Shown here one piece after another: positions 46,427-53,664 of a DNA stretch of 64,000 nt. The notes below the pieces were generated by a model, which had not been told where the DNA came from, searched no databases, and saw only the letters and a list, made by a program, of their open reading frames with translations. The translations under genes and the position numbers were made by a program. Source of the DNA: a bacterium (GTDB taxonomy: Bacteria; Actinomycetota; Acidimicrobiia; Acidimicrobiales; CATQHL01); assembly GCA_026708055.1 (NCBI GenBank), contig JAPOVS010000052.1:24174-88173 (forward strand). The letters run 5' to 3'. Position 1 is the stretch's first letter, and the number at the start of each line of letters is the position of its first letter.

Positions 46427-47482
46427 ATGACCATGCGCGCCTTGTTGATGCTCGGCAAGAACCAGTTGGAGATGGCCGACATCGCCGTGCCGGAGCGGCC
46501 CGCCAACTGGGCGCTGGTGCGGGTGCGCGCCTCGGCGCTCGGGCTGTTTCACGAGCAGATGGCCGCCGGCATGATCGACACCAAGGGCCTGCCGCGGATC
46601 CTCGGCCACGAGATCGTGGGTGAGATCGTCGAGGCCGACTCACCGGCCACGCCGCCGCCGGGATCGCTGGTGGTGGCCGACGCCGTGGTGGGCTGCGGGG
46701 TCTGCGAGTGGTGCGTGCGCGGCAGCGAGAGCATCTGCCCCTGGATGACCCACCTGGGGATCGATCTGGACGGCGGCTTCGCCGAGTACGCGGTCGTACC
46801 CGAGTCCAACCTGTTCCTGCTGTCACCCGACACGCCGCTGGACGAGGCGGTGATGCTGTCATCGGCGCTGCCGGCGGCGGTCCACGGCATGCGCCGGTCG
46901 GGAATCGCCGCAGGCTCGCGCATGGTCATCTCCGGCGTCGGCAGCATCGGCTTCACGGTGTGCCAAGTGGCCCGGGCCATGGGCGCCACCAGCATCGTCG
47001 CAGCCGACGTTGCGGCCGATCACCTGGCTGCCGTCGAGCCCTGGGTGGATGCCACGGTCGACGTCTCGGGAATGTCGCCGAGTGAATCCTCAGAGGCGAT
47101 CCGGGAGGCTCTCGGCGCTCCGCACGGCGCCGACCTGACTTTCGAGGCCTCGGGCCATCCCTCCAGCGTGGACACGGTGCTGCGCGCCGCCCGCCCGGGC
47201 GGGACCGTGGTGCTCATGGGCATCGTCCACGGCTCTGCCACGCTGCATTTCGAGGACTTCCTGTTCGATTGCATCAAGCGCGAACTCAACATCATCGCCA
47301 CGTTCGGCTTCACCCGCGCCGACTTCCTCCTCGGCAACGCCCTCTACGAGTCCGGCGCCCTGGATCTGCGCCCGCTGATCGGCCCGACGGTGCCGCTCGA
47401 GGGCGTGCCCGCGGCCCTCGCCGCCATCGCCGCCGCCGGAACCGGCGGCAAGCGCCAGGTCGTCGATGTCGCCATCGACTGA
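46427..47482 (+). CDS. Zinc-type medium-chain dehydrogenase
   Basis: About 351 residues from ATG 46427. MDR fold: LGHEIVGEIVE, the four-cysteine structural zinc loop GCGVCEWCVRGSESIC, and the NAD-binding motif SGVGSIGFTVCQVARAMG. The usual catalytic-zinc cysteine (CGSD-type) is replaced by ALGLFHEQMAAG, so catalysis may not follow the classical route. Probably oxidises a pathway alcohol. The next gene is convergent with 4 bp between stops. Confidence 0.82.
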   Translation: MTMRALLMLGKNQLEMADIAVPERPANWALVRVRASALGLFHEQMAAGMIDTKGLPRILGHEIVGEIVEADSPATPPPGSLVVADAVVGCGVCEWCVRGSESICPWMTHLGIDLDGGFAEYAVVPESNLFLLSPDTPLDEAVMLSSALPAAVHGMRRSGIAAGSRMVISGVGSIGFTVCQVARAMGATSIVAADVAADHLAAVEPWVDATVDVSGMSPSESSEAIREALGAPHGADLTFEASGHPSSVDTVLRAARPGGTVVLMGIVHGSATLHFEDFLFDCIKRELNIIATFGFTRADFLLGNALYESGALDLRPLIGPTVPLEGVPAALAAIAAAGTGGKRQVVDVAID

Positions 47483-47486
47483 ACCG

Positions 47487-48215
47487 CTAACCGGCCAGCC
47501 AGCCTCCGTCGGCGGGGACGTAGGCACCGGTCATGAAGGAAGCGGCCTCGGACGTCAGGAAGGCGGCCAGTTCGGCGATCTCCTCCGGCTCGCCAGGGCG
47601 GCCCAAGGGCGTCTTGCTCATCAGCCATCCCCCCCGCACCGGGTCGGCGATGCTGTTGGCGCTCATGGGGGTGTTGATCACGCCAGGGCCGATCACGTTG
47701 ACCCTGATGTCGTGGGCCGCGAAGTCCAGGGCAAGGCCTTTGCCGAGCATCAGCACACCACCCTTGGAGCTCACGTAGGCGGCGAAGTTGGGCAGGGCGA
47801 TCTTCGAGTTGATCGAGCCGATCAGCACGATCGAGCCGCCGTGACCCTTGTGGCGCATCGCCCGTGCGGTGTGCTGGGCGGTGAGGAAGCAGCCGGTGAG
47901 GTTCACGTCCACGGTCCGGCGGAAGTCCTCCACACTGAAGTCGAGGCTGTGTCCGTGCAGTTCCATGCCGGCGCAGGCCACGACGTTGTGCAGGTCGTCG
48001 AAACGTTCGAGCGTGGCCTCCACCATGGCGGCGGTGGCGGCCTCGTCGGTCACGTCGAGCGCGAACGCCATCGCCCGGCCGAGGCCGCCGGCGGTCGCCG
48101 CGGCGCCGTCACCGTCCAGGTCGGCGCACACCACGGCGTCGCCGCGTGCGGCGAGCCGCCGGGCGGTGGCCGCCCCGATCCCACTGGCAGCGCCGGTCAC
48201 AAGTGATACCTGCAT
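47487..48215 (-). CDS. Short-chain dehydrogenase/reductase
   Basis: 242 residues from ATG 48215 behind GAGGAGAAC. Motifs TGAASGIG, ACAG (in place of NNAG), IGSINSK for Ser, YVSSKGG for Tyr/Lys and ADGGWLAG at the end. One of two leftward genes inside the rightward block, in tandem with the PPOX protein upstream (86 bp). Substrate unknown. Confidence 0.9.
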   Translation of the reverse strand: MQVSLVTGAASGIGAATARRLAARGDAVVCADLDGDGAAATAGGLGRAMAFALDVTDEAATAAMVEATLERFDDLHNVVACAGMELHGHSLDFSVEDFRRTVDVNLTGCFLTAQHTARAMRHKGHGGSIVLIGSINSKIALPNFAAYVSSKGGVLMLGKGLALDFAAHDIRVNVIGPGVINTPMSANSIADPVRGGWLMSKTPLGRPGEPEEIAELAAFLTSEAASFMTGAYVPADGGWLAG

Positions 48216-48301
48216 GATGCTGTTCTCCTCGCTGGGACGGTCGTAGCCCGAAGCGGCGGCCGATCCGGGGTGGTCTGCCGCCGGTGGATGCTCGAGGTCG
48301 T

Positions 48302-48718
48302 TCAGGGACGCTCGTGGTCGTAGACGCGCTCGGGGCTGATAATGAGGATGACCCGCTCGGACTGGATGGGCGCCGGATAGGCGGTGCCCATGTACTTCAT
48401 GGCGAGTTCCTCGATGTTCTCCCGAGCCTGCGGGCCCCGGATCTCGGCGGTCACCCGGCCCCGCACCTCGCTGAAGATGTAGGGGTTCTCGTTGTCCGGC
48501 AGCAGGATCGTGACGCGGGGGTCGGCCGCCACGTTGCGGTACTTGCGGCGGTGCACCTCGGTGTTCATGATGAGGTTGGTGCCGTCGGTGTCGACCCACA
48601 TGACGTGGTTCTGCGGCTGCCCGTCCGGCAGCAGGGTCGAGAGGACGGCGAAGGTCTTGGCCTTGGCGCGGGCGATGGCCTTGTCGCTCAGCGGCTGGGT
48701 GGATGCGGCGGCGTTCAT
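48302..48718 (-). CDS. PPOX-class flavin/F420-binding split-barrel protein
   Basis: 138 residues, the size of actinobacterial pyridoxamine-5'-phosphate-oxidase-like split barrels. FAVLSTLLPDGQPQNHVMWVDTDG, then RKYRNVAADPRVTILL and the later ARENIEELAMKYMG and SERVILIISPERV resemble TIGR-type F420-dependent members (PPOX class F420 enzymes). Cofactor not provable by eye. Confidence 0.78.
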   Translation of the reverse strand: MNAAASTQPLSDKAIARAKAKTFAVLSTLLPDGQPQNHVMWVDTDGTNLIMNTEVHRRKYRNVAADPRVTILLPDNENPYIFSEVRGRVTAEIRGPQARENIEELAMKYMGTAYPAPIQSERVILIISPERVYDHERP

Positions 48719-48955
48719 GGCGGTGGTTCTCCTCTCCGGCGCCCGTGCGTGCCGGTTCCGGGCACGGCGACGGCTCAGTCTAGGAACCTCCACCGGTTGC
48801 TCCCTCGATCGGGCTCCGAAGACCCGTCGACCGGAGCTCGCGGGGGCGCCGCGCCGGGTGGCGCCCACGGGCGCATGTCCGCATCCCGCCCTGGGCGTGG
48901 TAAGAACATCGCTCGTGCAGCCACACCAACCGACGCACCCGCCGGCGGCCCACTG
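48719..48955. promoter_or_regulatory. Divergent intergenic region with hairpin
   Basis: 237 bp between the leftward PPOX gene and the rightward Rossmann gene; it should hold both promoters. An inverted repeat GGGCGCC/GGCGCCC with a 9-base loop lies at 48844-48866. No convincing -35/-10 pair or operator could be assigned. Confidence 0.3.
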
Positions 48956-50062
48956 ATGCGCACGGTGCTGGTGTCGGGCGTGGGCGCCCTCGGCGGTTGG
49001 GCGCTGGAGTTCCTGGCGCGGGCACCGGGGGTTGACCGCGTCGTCACCGTCAAGCGCAGTCCCTGGCGGGGTCCGTCCTGGACGGCGATCGCCATGCTGG
49101 GTTCTGCCATCGAGGGGCACACGAAGCGGTTCGAGCACCATCAGGTCGACCTGGGCGACGAGCAGGCGATGGCCGGACTGCTGGAAGTGGTCCGCCCCGA
49201 GGCCATCGTCCACTCGGCCACGGTGCAGTCGCCCCGCTTGCTGAACAGCGCGGAGATCGCTCCTGCTCTTCGTGCCGAGGTCAGGGCCGCCACATTCGGG
49301 ATGTGGCTGCCGTGGCACCTCTGGCCCGCCGCGCAGTTGACGCGTGCGGTCGAGCTGTCCGGCATCGACACGCACGTGGTGAACGCCTCCTTCCCCGACG
49401 TCGTCAACGTGGCGATCTGGCGGCGGTTCGGTCACGGCCCGTCTTCGGGCGCGGGCAATCTGGAGGTCTGCGCCGCACGCGTGCTGCGGTACGTCATGGC
49501 CGCCACCGGTCGACCCGCGGCGGACATCGAGGTGTCGCTCGTCGGTTCGCACGCGCTGCTGACCCGCGGCACCGTGGTGCCGCACCACTTCAGGCTGACC
49601 ATCGACGGCGCCGACGCCACCGATCAGGTGGATCTGACCGCGGCACTGTCATCCTGGCCCGAGGCGATCGACTGGCACGGCGACGTCCCGAACTCGCTGT
49701 ACGCCGGTTCGGCCGTGAAGAACGCGCTCGCCCTGGTGGGCACCGAGCCACTGGCGACGCACGTGTCCGCACCGATGGGACTGCCCGGCGGCTACCCGGC
49801 GGTCGTCGGATCCGGCACGGTGGAGTTGCGGCTGCCGCCCGACCTCACCGAGCCCGAGGCGGTGGCCATCAACGACAGCGCGGCCCGTTTCGACGGCGTC
49901 GAGCGCATCGAGCCCGATGGGACGGTCGTGTACACGGCCGACTCCCGAGCCGCCATGGAGAATCTCGGCTACCGCTGTGAGGCGGTGGAGTTCGACGATC
50001 TGTCGAGGCGCTGTGGGGAACTGAAGAACCTCTACCGGCGCCTGACATCGGAGGGGCGCTAG
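48956..50062 (+). CDS. NAD(P)-binding Rossmann-fold protein
   Basis: 368 residues starting MRTVLVSGVGALGGWALEFLAR, a dinucleotide-binding site, followed by a saccharopine-dehydrogenase-like body (RPEAIVHSATVQSPRLL, HVVNASFPDVVN). No exact family recognised. Followed after 71 bp by the DapA-family gene, suggesting a shared pathway in amino-acid-like compounds. Confidence 0.6.
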   Translation: MRTVLVSGVGALGGWALEFLARAPGVDRVVTVKRSPWRGPSWTAIAMLGSAIEGHTKRFEHHQVDLGDEQAMAGLLEVVRPEAIVHSATVQSPRLLNSAEIAPALRAEVRAATFGMWLPWHLWPAAQLTRAVELSGIDTHVVNASFPDVVNVAIWRRFGHGPSSGAGNLEVCAARVLRYVMAATGRPAADIEVSLVGSHALLTRGTVVPHHFRLTIDGADATDQVDLTAALSSWPEAIDWHGDVPNSLYAGSAVKNALALVGTEPLATHVSAPMGLPGGYPAVVGSGTVELRLPPDLTEPEAVAINDSAARFDGVERIEPDGTVVYTADSRAAMENLGYRCEAVEFDDLSRRCGELKNLYRRLTSEGR

Positions 50063-50133
50063 AACGGTGGACTCGGGCAGAACGGCGCCCCGGCGCCGTC
50101 GTCGCGGTCCGGCCGCAGCACGGGAAGGAAGAG

Positions 50134-51078
50134 ATGCCTGAGTTCACTCGCAAACCACTCGAGGGGCTGTTGCCACTGATCCCGCTCAGCCTCGACGCCG
50201 ACGAGCGGATCCACCTCGACGGCGTGCGTCACAGCATCGGCCTGGTGGCCGCCTCGGGGGCACCCGGCTGCATCGTGTTCGGCTCGATGGGGCAGATGAC
50301 CAATGTGTCGCCCGGCGAGTTCGACGCGGTGTGCGAGACGGCTGTGGCGGCCGGAGGTGAGGCCGGCGTCGCCGTCGTGGTGGGGTCGACGGCCACCTAC
50401 CAGCAGGAGGCCGTCCGCCGGGCGCGCTACGCCGAGGCCGCCGGCGCCGACGGGTCGATGCTGGCCGCCCCCTACGCCCTGCCGCTCACCCCCGAATGGG
50501 CCGCGGACTTCTTCTGTGCGGTGGCCGAGTCGCTGGACGGAGACATGGCGCTGATGCTCTACAACTACTCGCCGCTGAACGCGGTGAACATCTCGGTGAA
50601 GATGTGGGAGCGCCTGCTCGAGGTGCCCAACATCAAGGCCATCAAGGAGTCCAACATGGCGCTGCCGCACTTCGACGAGGTGCTGCTGACCATCGGCGAG
50701 CGGGTCAACGTGTTCTGTGGCAACGATCCGGCCTTCTTCCACGGCTCGCGGCTGGGAGCGGTCGGCGCCACCGGCATCTTCTGCTGGGCCGGCATGCGGA
50801 CGGCCACGCGCTTCATCGACGAGTGTCGCAAGGGCAACCACGCCGACCCGTGGGTGCGGCGCGCCTACGAGGCCCTCCAGCAGCTCTCGGCGTCGATCCG
50901 CCGACCCGACATGCCGCTGATGCTGAGCTACGAGTACGCCTACTTGAAGGCCGTCGCCGAACTCGGCGGCGCCCGCCCGGGGATGCCCCGCAAGCCCTAC
51001 GGCCCGTTGCCGGAGTTCGCCGCCGAACGGGTCCGCACGGCGGCCGGAGCGCTCATGGAGATGGAAGCAGAGCTGTGA
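50134..51078 (+). CDS. DapA-family aldolase/lyase
   Basis: 314 residues, TIM barrel of the dihydrodipicolinate synthase/N-acetylneuraminate lyase family. Schiff-base Lys in NIKAIKESNM, catalytic Tyr in LMLYNYSP. The usual GTTGE motif is changed to GSMGQM, so the keto-acid (pyruvate) carboxylate pocket differs from true DapA. Likely a catabolic aldolase or hydratase. ATG 50134 behind GGAAGGAAGAG. Confidence 0.85.
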   Translation: MPEFTRKPLEGLLPLIPLSLDADERIHLDGVRHSIGLVAASGAPGCIVFGSMGQMTNVSPGEFDAVCETAVAAGGEAGVAVVVGSTATYQQEAVRRARYAEAAGADGSMLAAPYALPLTPEWAADFFCAVAESLDGDMALMLYNYSPLNAVNISVKMWERLLEVPNIKAIKESNMALPHFDEVLLTIGERVNVFCGNDPAFFHGSRLGAVGATGIFCWAGMRTATRFIDECRKGNHADPWVRRAYEALQQLSASIRRPDMPLMLSYEYAYLKAVAELGGARPGMPRKPYGPLPEFAAERVRTAAGALMEMEAEL

Positions 51079-51102
51079 CCGTCCCGGGCCGGGTCCGCGT
51101 AC

Positions 51103-51131
51103 CGTCATTCCGGCGGAGGCCGGAATCCAGG
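51103..51131. repeat. Short palindromic intergenic repeat
   Basis: GTCATTCCGGCGGAGGCCGG and neighbouring bases: an 8-bp stem ATTCCGGC/GCCGGAAT with loop GGAG at 51107-51126, flanked by GTC and CCAG. This is the widespread 'GTCATTCC...GGAATCCA' type of bacterial repeat. Confidence 0.7.
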
Positions 51132-51155
51132 ACCCGGTCGGCCTGAGTTGCGCCT

Positions 51156-52202
51156 GTGACCGTTCCGGAGCGAGGTCCGGGGGAGATCCTGGTGGTCTCC
51201 CGGCAGGAGGTCGAGGAGCTGCTCACGCCGGCGGCGACCCTGCAGCGTGTGCTCGACACGTTCGCCTGGGTCGGGGAGGGTCTGGTCGACCAGACCAACC
51301 CGGTGAACCTGTGGGTGCACGACCGCACCGCGCCCGGCCCCGAGCCGCCCTTCGGCTACGGCGTGGTGCAGGCCTTCCCGGCGCTGATCCGTCCCCTCGA
51401 CCGGGCGGCACTGAAGTGGCTGAGCAGCTGGTCCAAGAATCCCCGCCGAGGGCTGCCGGCCATCTCCGCCCTGGATCTCGTCACCGACACCGAGACCGGC
51501 ATGCCGCTGGCGCTGGTGGACGGGACGTCGGTCACCAACATGCGCACCGGCGGTCACGCCGCCGTGGGGGCCAAGTTCCTGGCCCGCCCCGACAGCAGCA
51601 GCCTGGCGATCATCGGCTGCGGCAATGAGGGGCGCACGCACCTCTGGCTGCTGGCCGAGCTGTTCGACCTGACACACGTGGTGGCGTTCGACATCGACGA
51701 GGCGGCCGCGACGCGCTTCGCCAACGAGGCCACTGAGAAGCTCGGCGTCGAGGCCGGCATCACCGCAAGCGTGGAGGAGGCCACCGCCGGCGCCGACATC
51801 GTCTGCGTGGTCACCACGGCGCTGCAGCCGGTGCTCATGGAGCCCTGGATCTCCTCGGGCACTCATGTCTGCGCAGCCACTGGCTTCCGGGACGTGGACC
51901 CGGCGTGCGCCCGCGCCTTCGACAAGTGGGTCGTGGGCTGGTACGGCCGCGACTTGGAATGGATCACCGGCGACGAGGTGGGCCGCATCGGCGGCCTCCA
52001 GGAGGGTCAGCTCACCCGGGACGACATCCACGCCGACATCGCCGGCGAGATCCTGGGGGGCGAGCGCCCGGGTCGTGAATCCGCCGACGAGCGCACGATA
52101 ATGACCCACATGGGCATGCCCGCACTCGATGCCGCCTGCGCGGCACTGGTCTACGACCTGGCACTGGAGGCCGGGGCCGGAACCTGGATCGAGGTCTTCT
52201 GA
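51156..52202 (+). CDS. Ornithine cyclodeaminase/mu-crystallin family protein
   Basis: 348 residues. Rossmann site SLAIIGCGNEGRTHLWLL (the GAGxQ motif appears as GCGNEG), TNMRTGGHAAVGAKFLA, and CAATGFRDVDPACARAFDKWV. Family members include ornithine cyclodeaminase, alanine dehydrogenase and ketimine/imine reductases. GTG 51156. Fits an imine- or amino-acid-converting step in the block; substrate unknown. Confidence 0.85.
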   Translation: MTVPERGPGEILVVSRQEVEELLTPAATLQRVLDTFAWVGEGLVDQTNPVNLWVHDRTAPGPEPPFGYGVVQAFPALIRPLDRAALKWLSSWSKNPRRGLPAISALDLVTDTETGMPLALVDGTSVTNMRTGGHAAVGAKFLARPDSSSLAIIGCGNEGRTHLWLLAELFDLTHVVAFDIDEAAATRFANEATEKLGVEAGITASVEEATAGADIVCVVTTALQPVLMEPWISSGTHVCAATGFRDVDPACARAFDKWVVGWYGRDLEWITGDEVGRIGGLQEGQLTRDDIHADIAGEILGGERPGRESADERTIMTHMGMPALDAACAALVYDLALEAGAGTWIEVF

Positions 52203-52205
52203 GCG

Positions 52206-52586
52206 ATGGATCGCCCCGAGCAACCGGGCCCGGTCGACATGGACCTGCTGGTCGGGGCGTTGGACTTCGTGCGCCCGGCCCTGCAGTCCGACGGCGGCGA
52301 CCTCACGCTGCTGGGCGTCCGTGAGGACGGCGTCGTGGAGATCGAGATGATCGGCGCCTGCCGCACCTGCCCGCTGTCCATGGTCACCCTCACCGGCGGC
52401 ATCGAGGCCGTCCTGCTCCAGCGCGTCCCCGGTGTGACCGGCGTCGTCTCCCGGCTGCCCGAGCCGGTCCAGTCCTCCAGCGCCCCACCGTTCAGCCCCG
52501 CCGAGGCCCTGGCCACCGCACAGGCCGCCAAATCGGCACCCGCCCCGGTCAAGCCCCCACGCCGCCGCATCCTGCGCCGCCGCTGA
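52206..52586 (+). CDS. NifU-type Fe-S scaffold (NFU domain) protein
   Basis: 126 residues. NFU domain at about 10-85: ALQSDGGDLTLLGV and the cluster-binding GACRTCPLSMVTLTGGIEAVL. A Pro/Ala/Arg-rich tail ends RRRILRRR. Carries Fe-S clusters to target enzymes. ATG 3 bp after the preceding stop, so probably cotranscribed with the cyclodeaminase-like gene. Confidence 0.88.
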   Translation: MDRPEQPGPVDMDLLVGALDFVRPALQSDGGDLTLLGVREDGVVEIEMIGACRTCPLSMVTLTGGIEAVLLQRVPGVTGVVSRLPEPVQSSSAPPFSPAEALATAQAAKSAPAPVKPPRRRILRRR

Positions 52587-52594
52587 TCGGCGCT

Positions 52595-52611
52595 CCACCC
52601 CCGTCGGGTGG
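52595..52611 (+). terminator. Hairpin after the NFU gene
   Basis: CCACCC/GGGTGG stem with a 5-base loop, 8 bp after the stop; no T-run follows. Possible end of the rightward block. Confidence 0.4.
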
Positions 52612-52697
52612 GCGAGACCTTGCCTCCCGAAAGGCACTCATGCCGCTGGTGGCCATCCGGCTTGTGGATGGGTTCGTAGATGGGCCGATTTGCAGTT

Positions 52698-52737
52698 GTC
52701 CGAGGCGCGTGAGCTTGGTGACGAATGTTCCTCGGAC
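52698..52737. terminator. Inverted repeat at the left end of the BREX island
   Basis: GTCCGAGG/CCTCGGAC, 8-bp arms with a 24-base loop, 24 bp beyond the last stop of the leftward brx remnants. May be a terminator for them or a trace of the island edge. Confidence 0.35.
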
Positions 52738-52760
52738 GGTAACGCTGAGAACTCGAATCC

Positions 52761-52985
52761 TCAACTGTCAGCGGCGAGCAGTGCGCGGAAGGAGAGGACT
52801 TGTTCTTGTCCTTCGTGGCCCATGATCTGAAGCGCGATCTGGTAGCGGCCCGGGGCTGGGAGTGGGATGTGGCGCAGATCGATGACAGAGGGAATGATCA
52901 GTAAGCCCCGCTCTGATACACGTTTGAAGCGTAATGCGGTGTTCTACGTGGAACAATCCGCGTTGCCCGGGAATCTCGAGGCGCA
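52761..52985 (-). pseudogene. Remnant of an unrelated beta-rich protein (DUF6941-like tail)
   Basis: Beyond the brxL break, the frame of brxL reads MRLEIPGQRGLFHVEHRITL and a shifted frame continues ALRFKRVSERGLLIIPSVID, then LRHIPLPAPGRYQIALQIMG and ends FRALLAADS. The closing LPLPAPGRYQIAL is the end-motif of DUF6941-type small beta proteins. Two frames are needed, so a frameshift lies near 52930. Family assignment is tentative. Confidence 0.5.
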
Positions 52986-53664
52986 TGTTGAAGTTCCGCT
53001 CCGCCATGGGCACGAGGCGGCACAGCGCCAGCAGCTTGCCGCGCAGATCCAGTTCACGGGGTTCGAGGCCGACGGTGCGCACGACGAGGTCCAACCAGTC
53101 GTCCCGGCCGAACCCCCGGCGCCCGGCGACGAACTCGTCGAGGTCGAAGGCGGCGACCTGGATCGGCTTGAGCGCCCGGATGTAGAACGGCCGCTTCTGG
53201 GCCTCGTCCTCGGCGGGGTTGTAGAGCAGGTCGAGCTGGCACCAGACGCCGCCCTGGAGCAGCCGGTCGTACTTGTAGACGACGGTCTCGGGCACGTGGA
53301 CGAACTTGTCGTTGAAGTTCTGCAGGTGCGCCCAGAACTTGTCGTCGCGGGCGAGCAGACGCACGTCGACCTTGTCGATGAGCCGGTACTCGCCCTTCTG
53401 CTTGACCCGCGCCTTGGCCAACTCGGACTGTTCGGGGCGGATGAAGTTCTCCCTCAGGGTCTTGTTGACGACACCCAGTCCCGCCTCGATCGACGACGGC
53501 ACGTCGGAGGCGCAGTACTTGCCCAACAGGAACTCCAATACGTAGACCGGGACGTTGGCGCCCACCTTGACTTGGCGGACGAGGTCCTTGCGCACGACGC
53601 GCCCCGCGAAGGCGTCGTTGGCGAGTCCGTCGAGCCGGTCGAGTTGCATCACAGAATCAGTCAA
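52768..53664 (-). pseudogene. brxL: BrxL N-terminal fragment
   Basis: Residues 1 to about 226 match the N-terminal part of BrxL: NDAFAGRVVRKDLVRQVKVG, NVPVYVLEFLLGKYC, GGVWCQLDLLYN and KLLALCRLVPMAERNFN. In intact BrxL (about 680 residues) the Walker A GPRGTGKS and the Lon-like domain come next; here all of it is gone and the frame runs 70 codons into unrelated sequence. TTG start 53664 overlaps the pglZ stop by 8 bp; ATG 53649 is the alternative. Without the AAA+ motor it should not work. Confidence 0.85.

Noticed and set aside
52587..52760. Short rightward open frame after the NFU gene
   Set aside because: No ribosome site, no family, and it overlaps hairpins and the leftward brx remnants.
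52940..52955. Second parS-like palindrome, TGTTCTACGTGGAACA
   Set aside because: Three mismatches to the consensus, far from parABS, and it codes for FHVEH in a gene remnant; coincidence is more likely than a ParB site.
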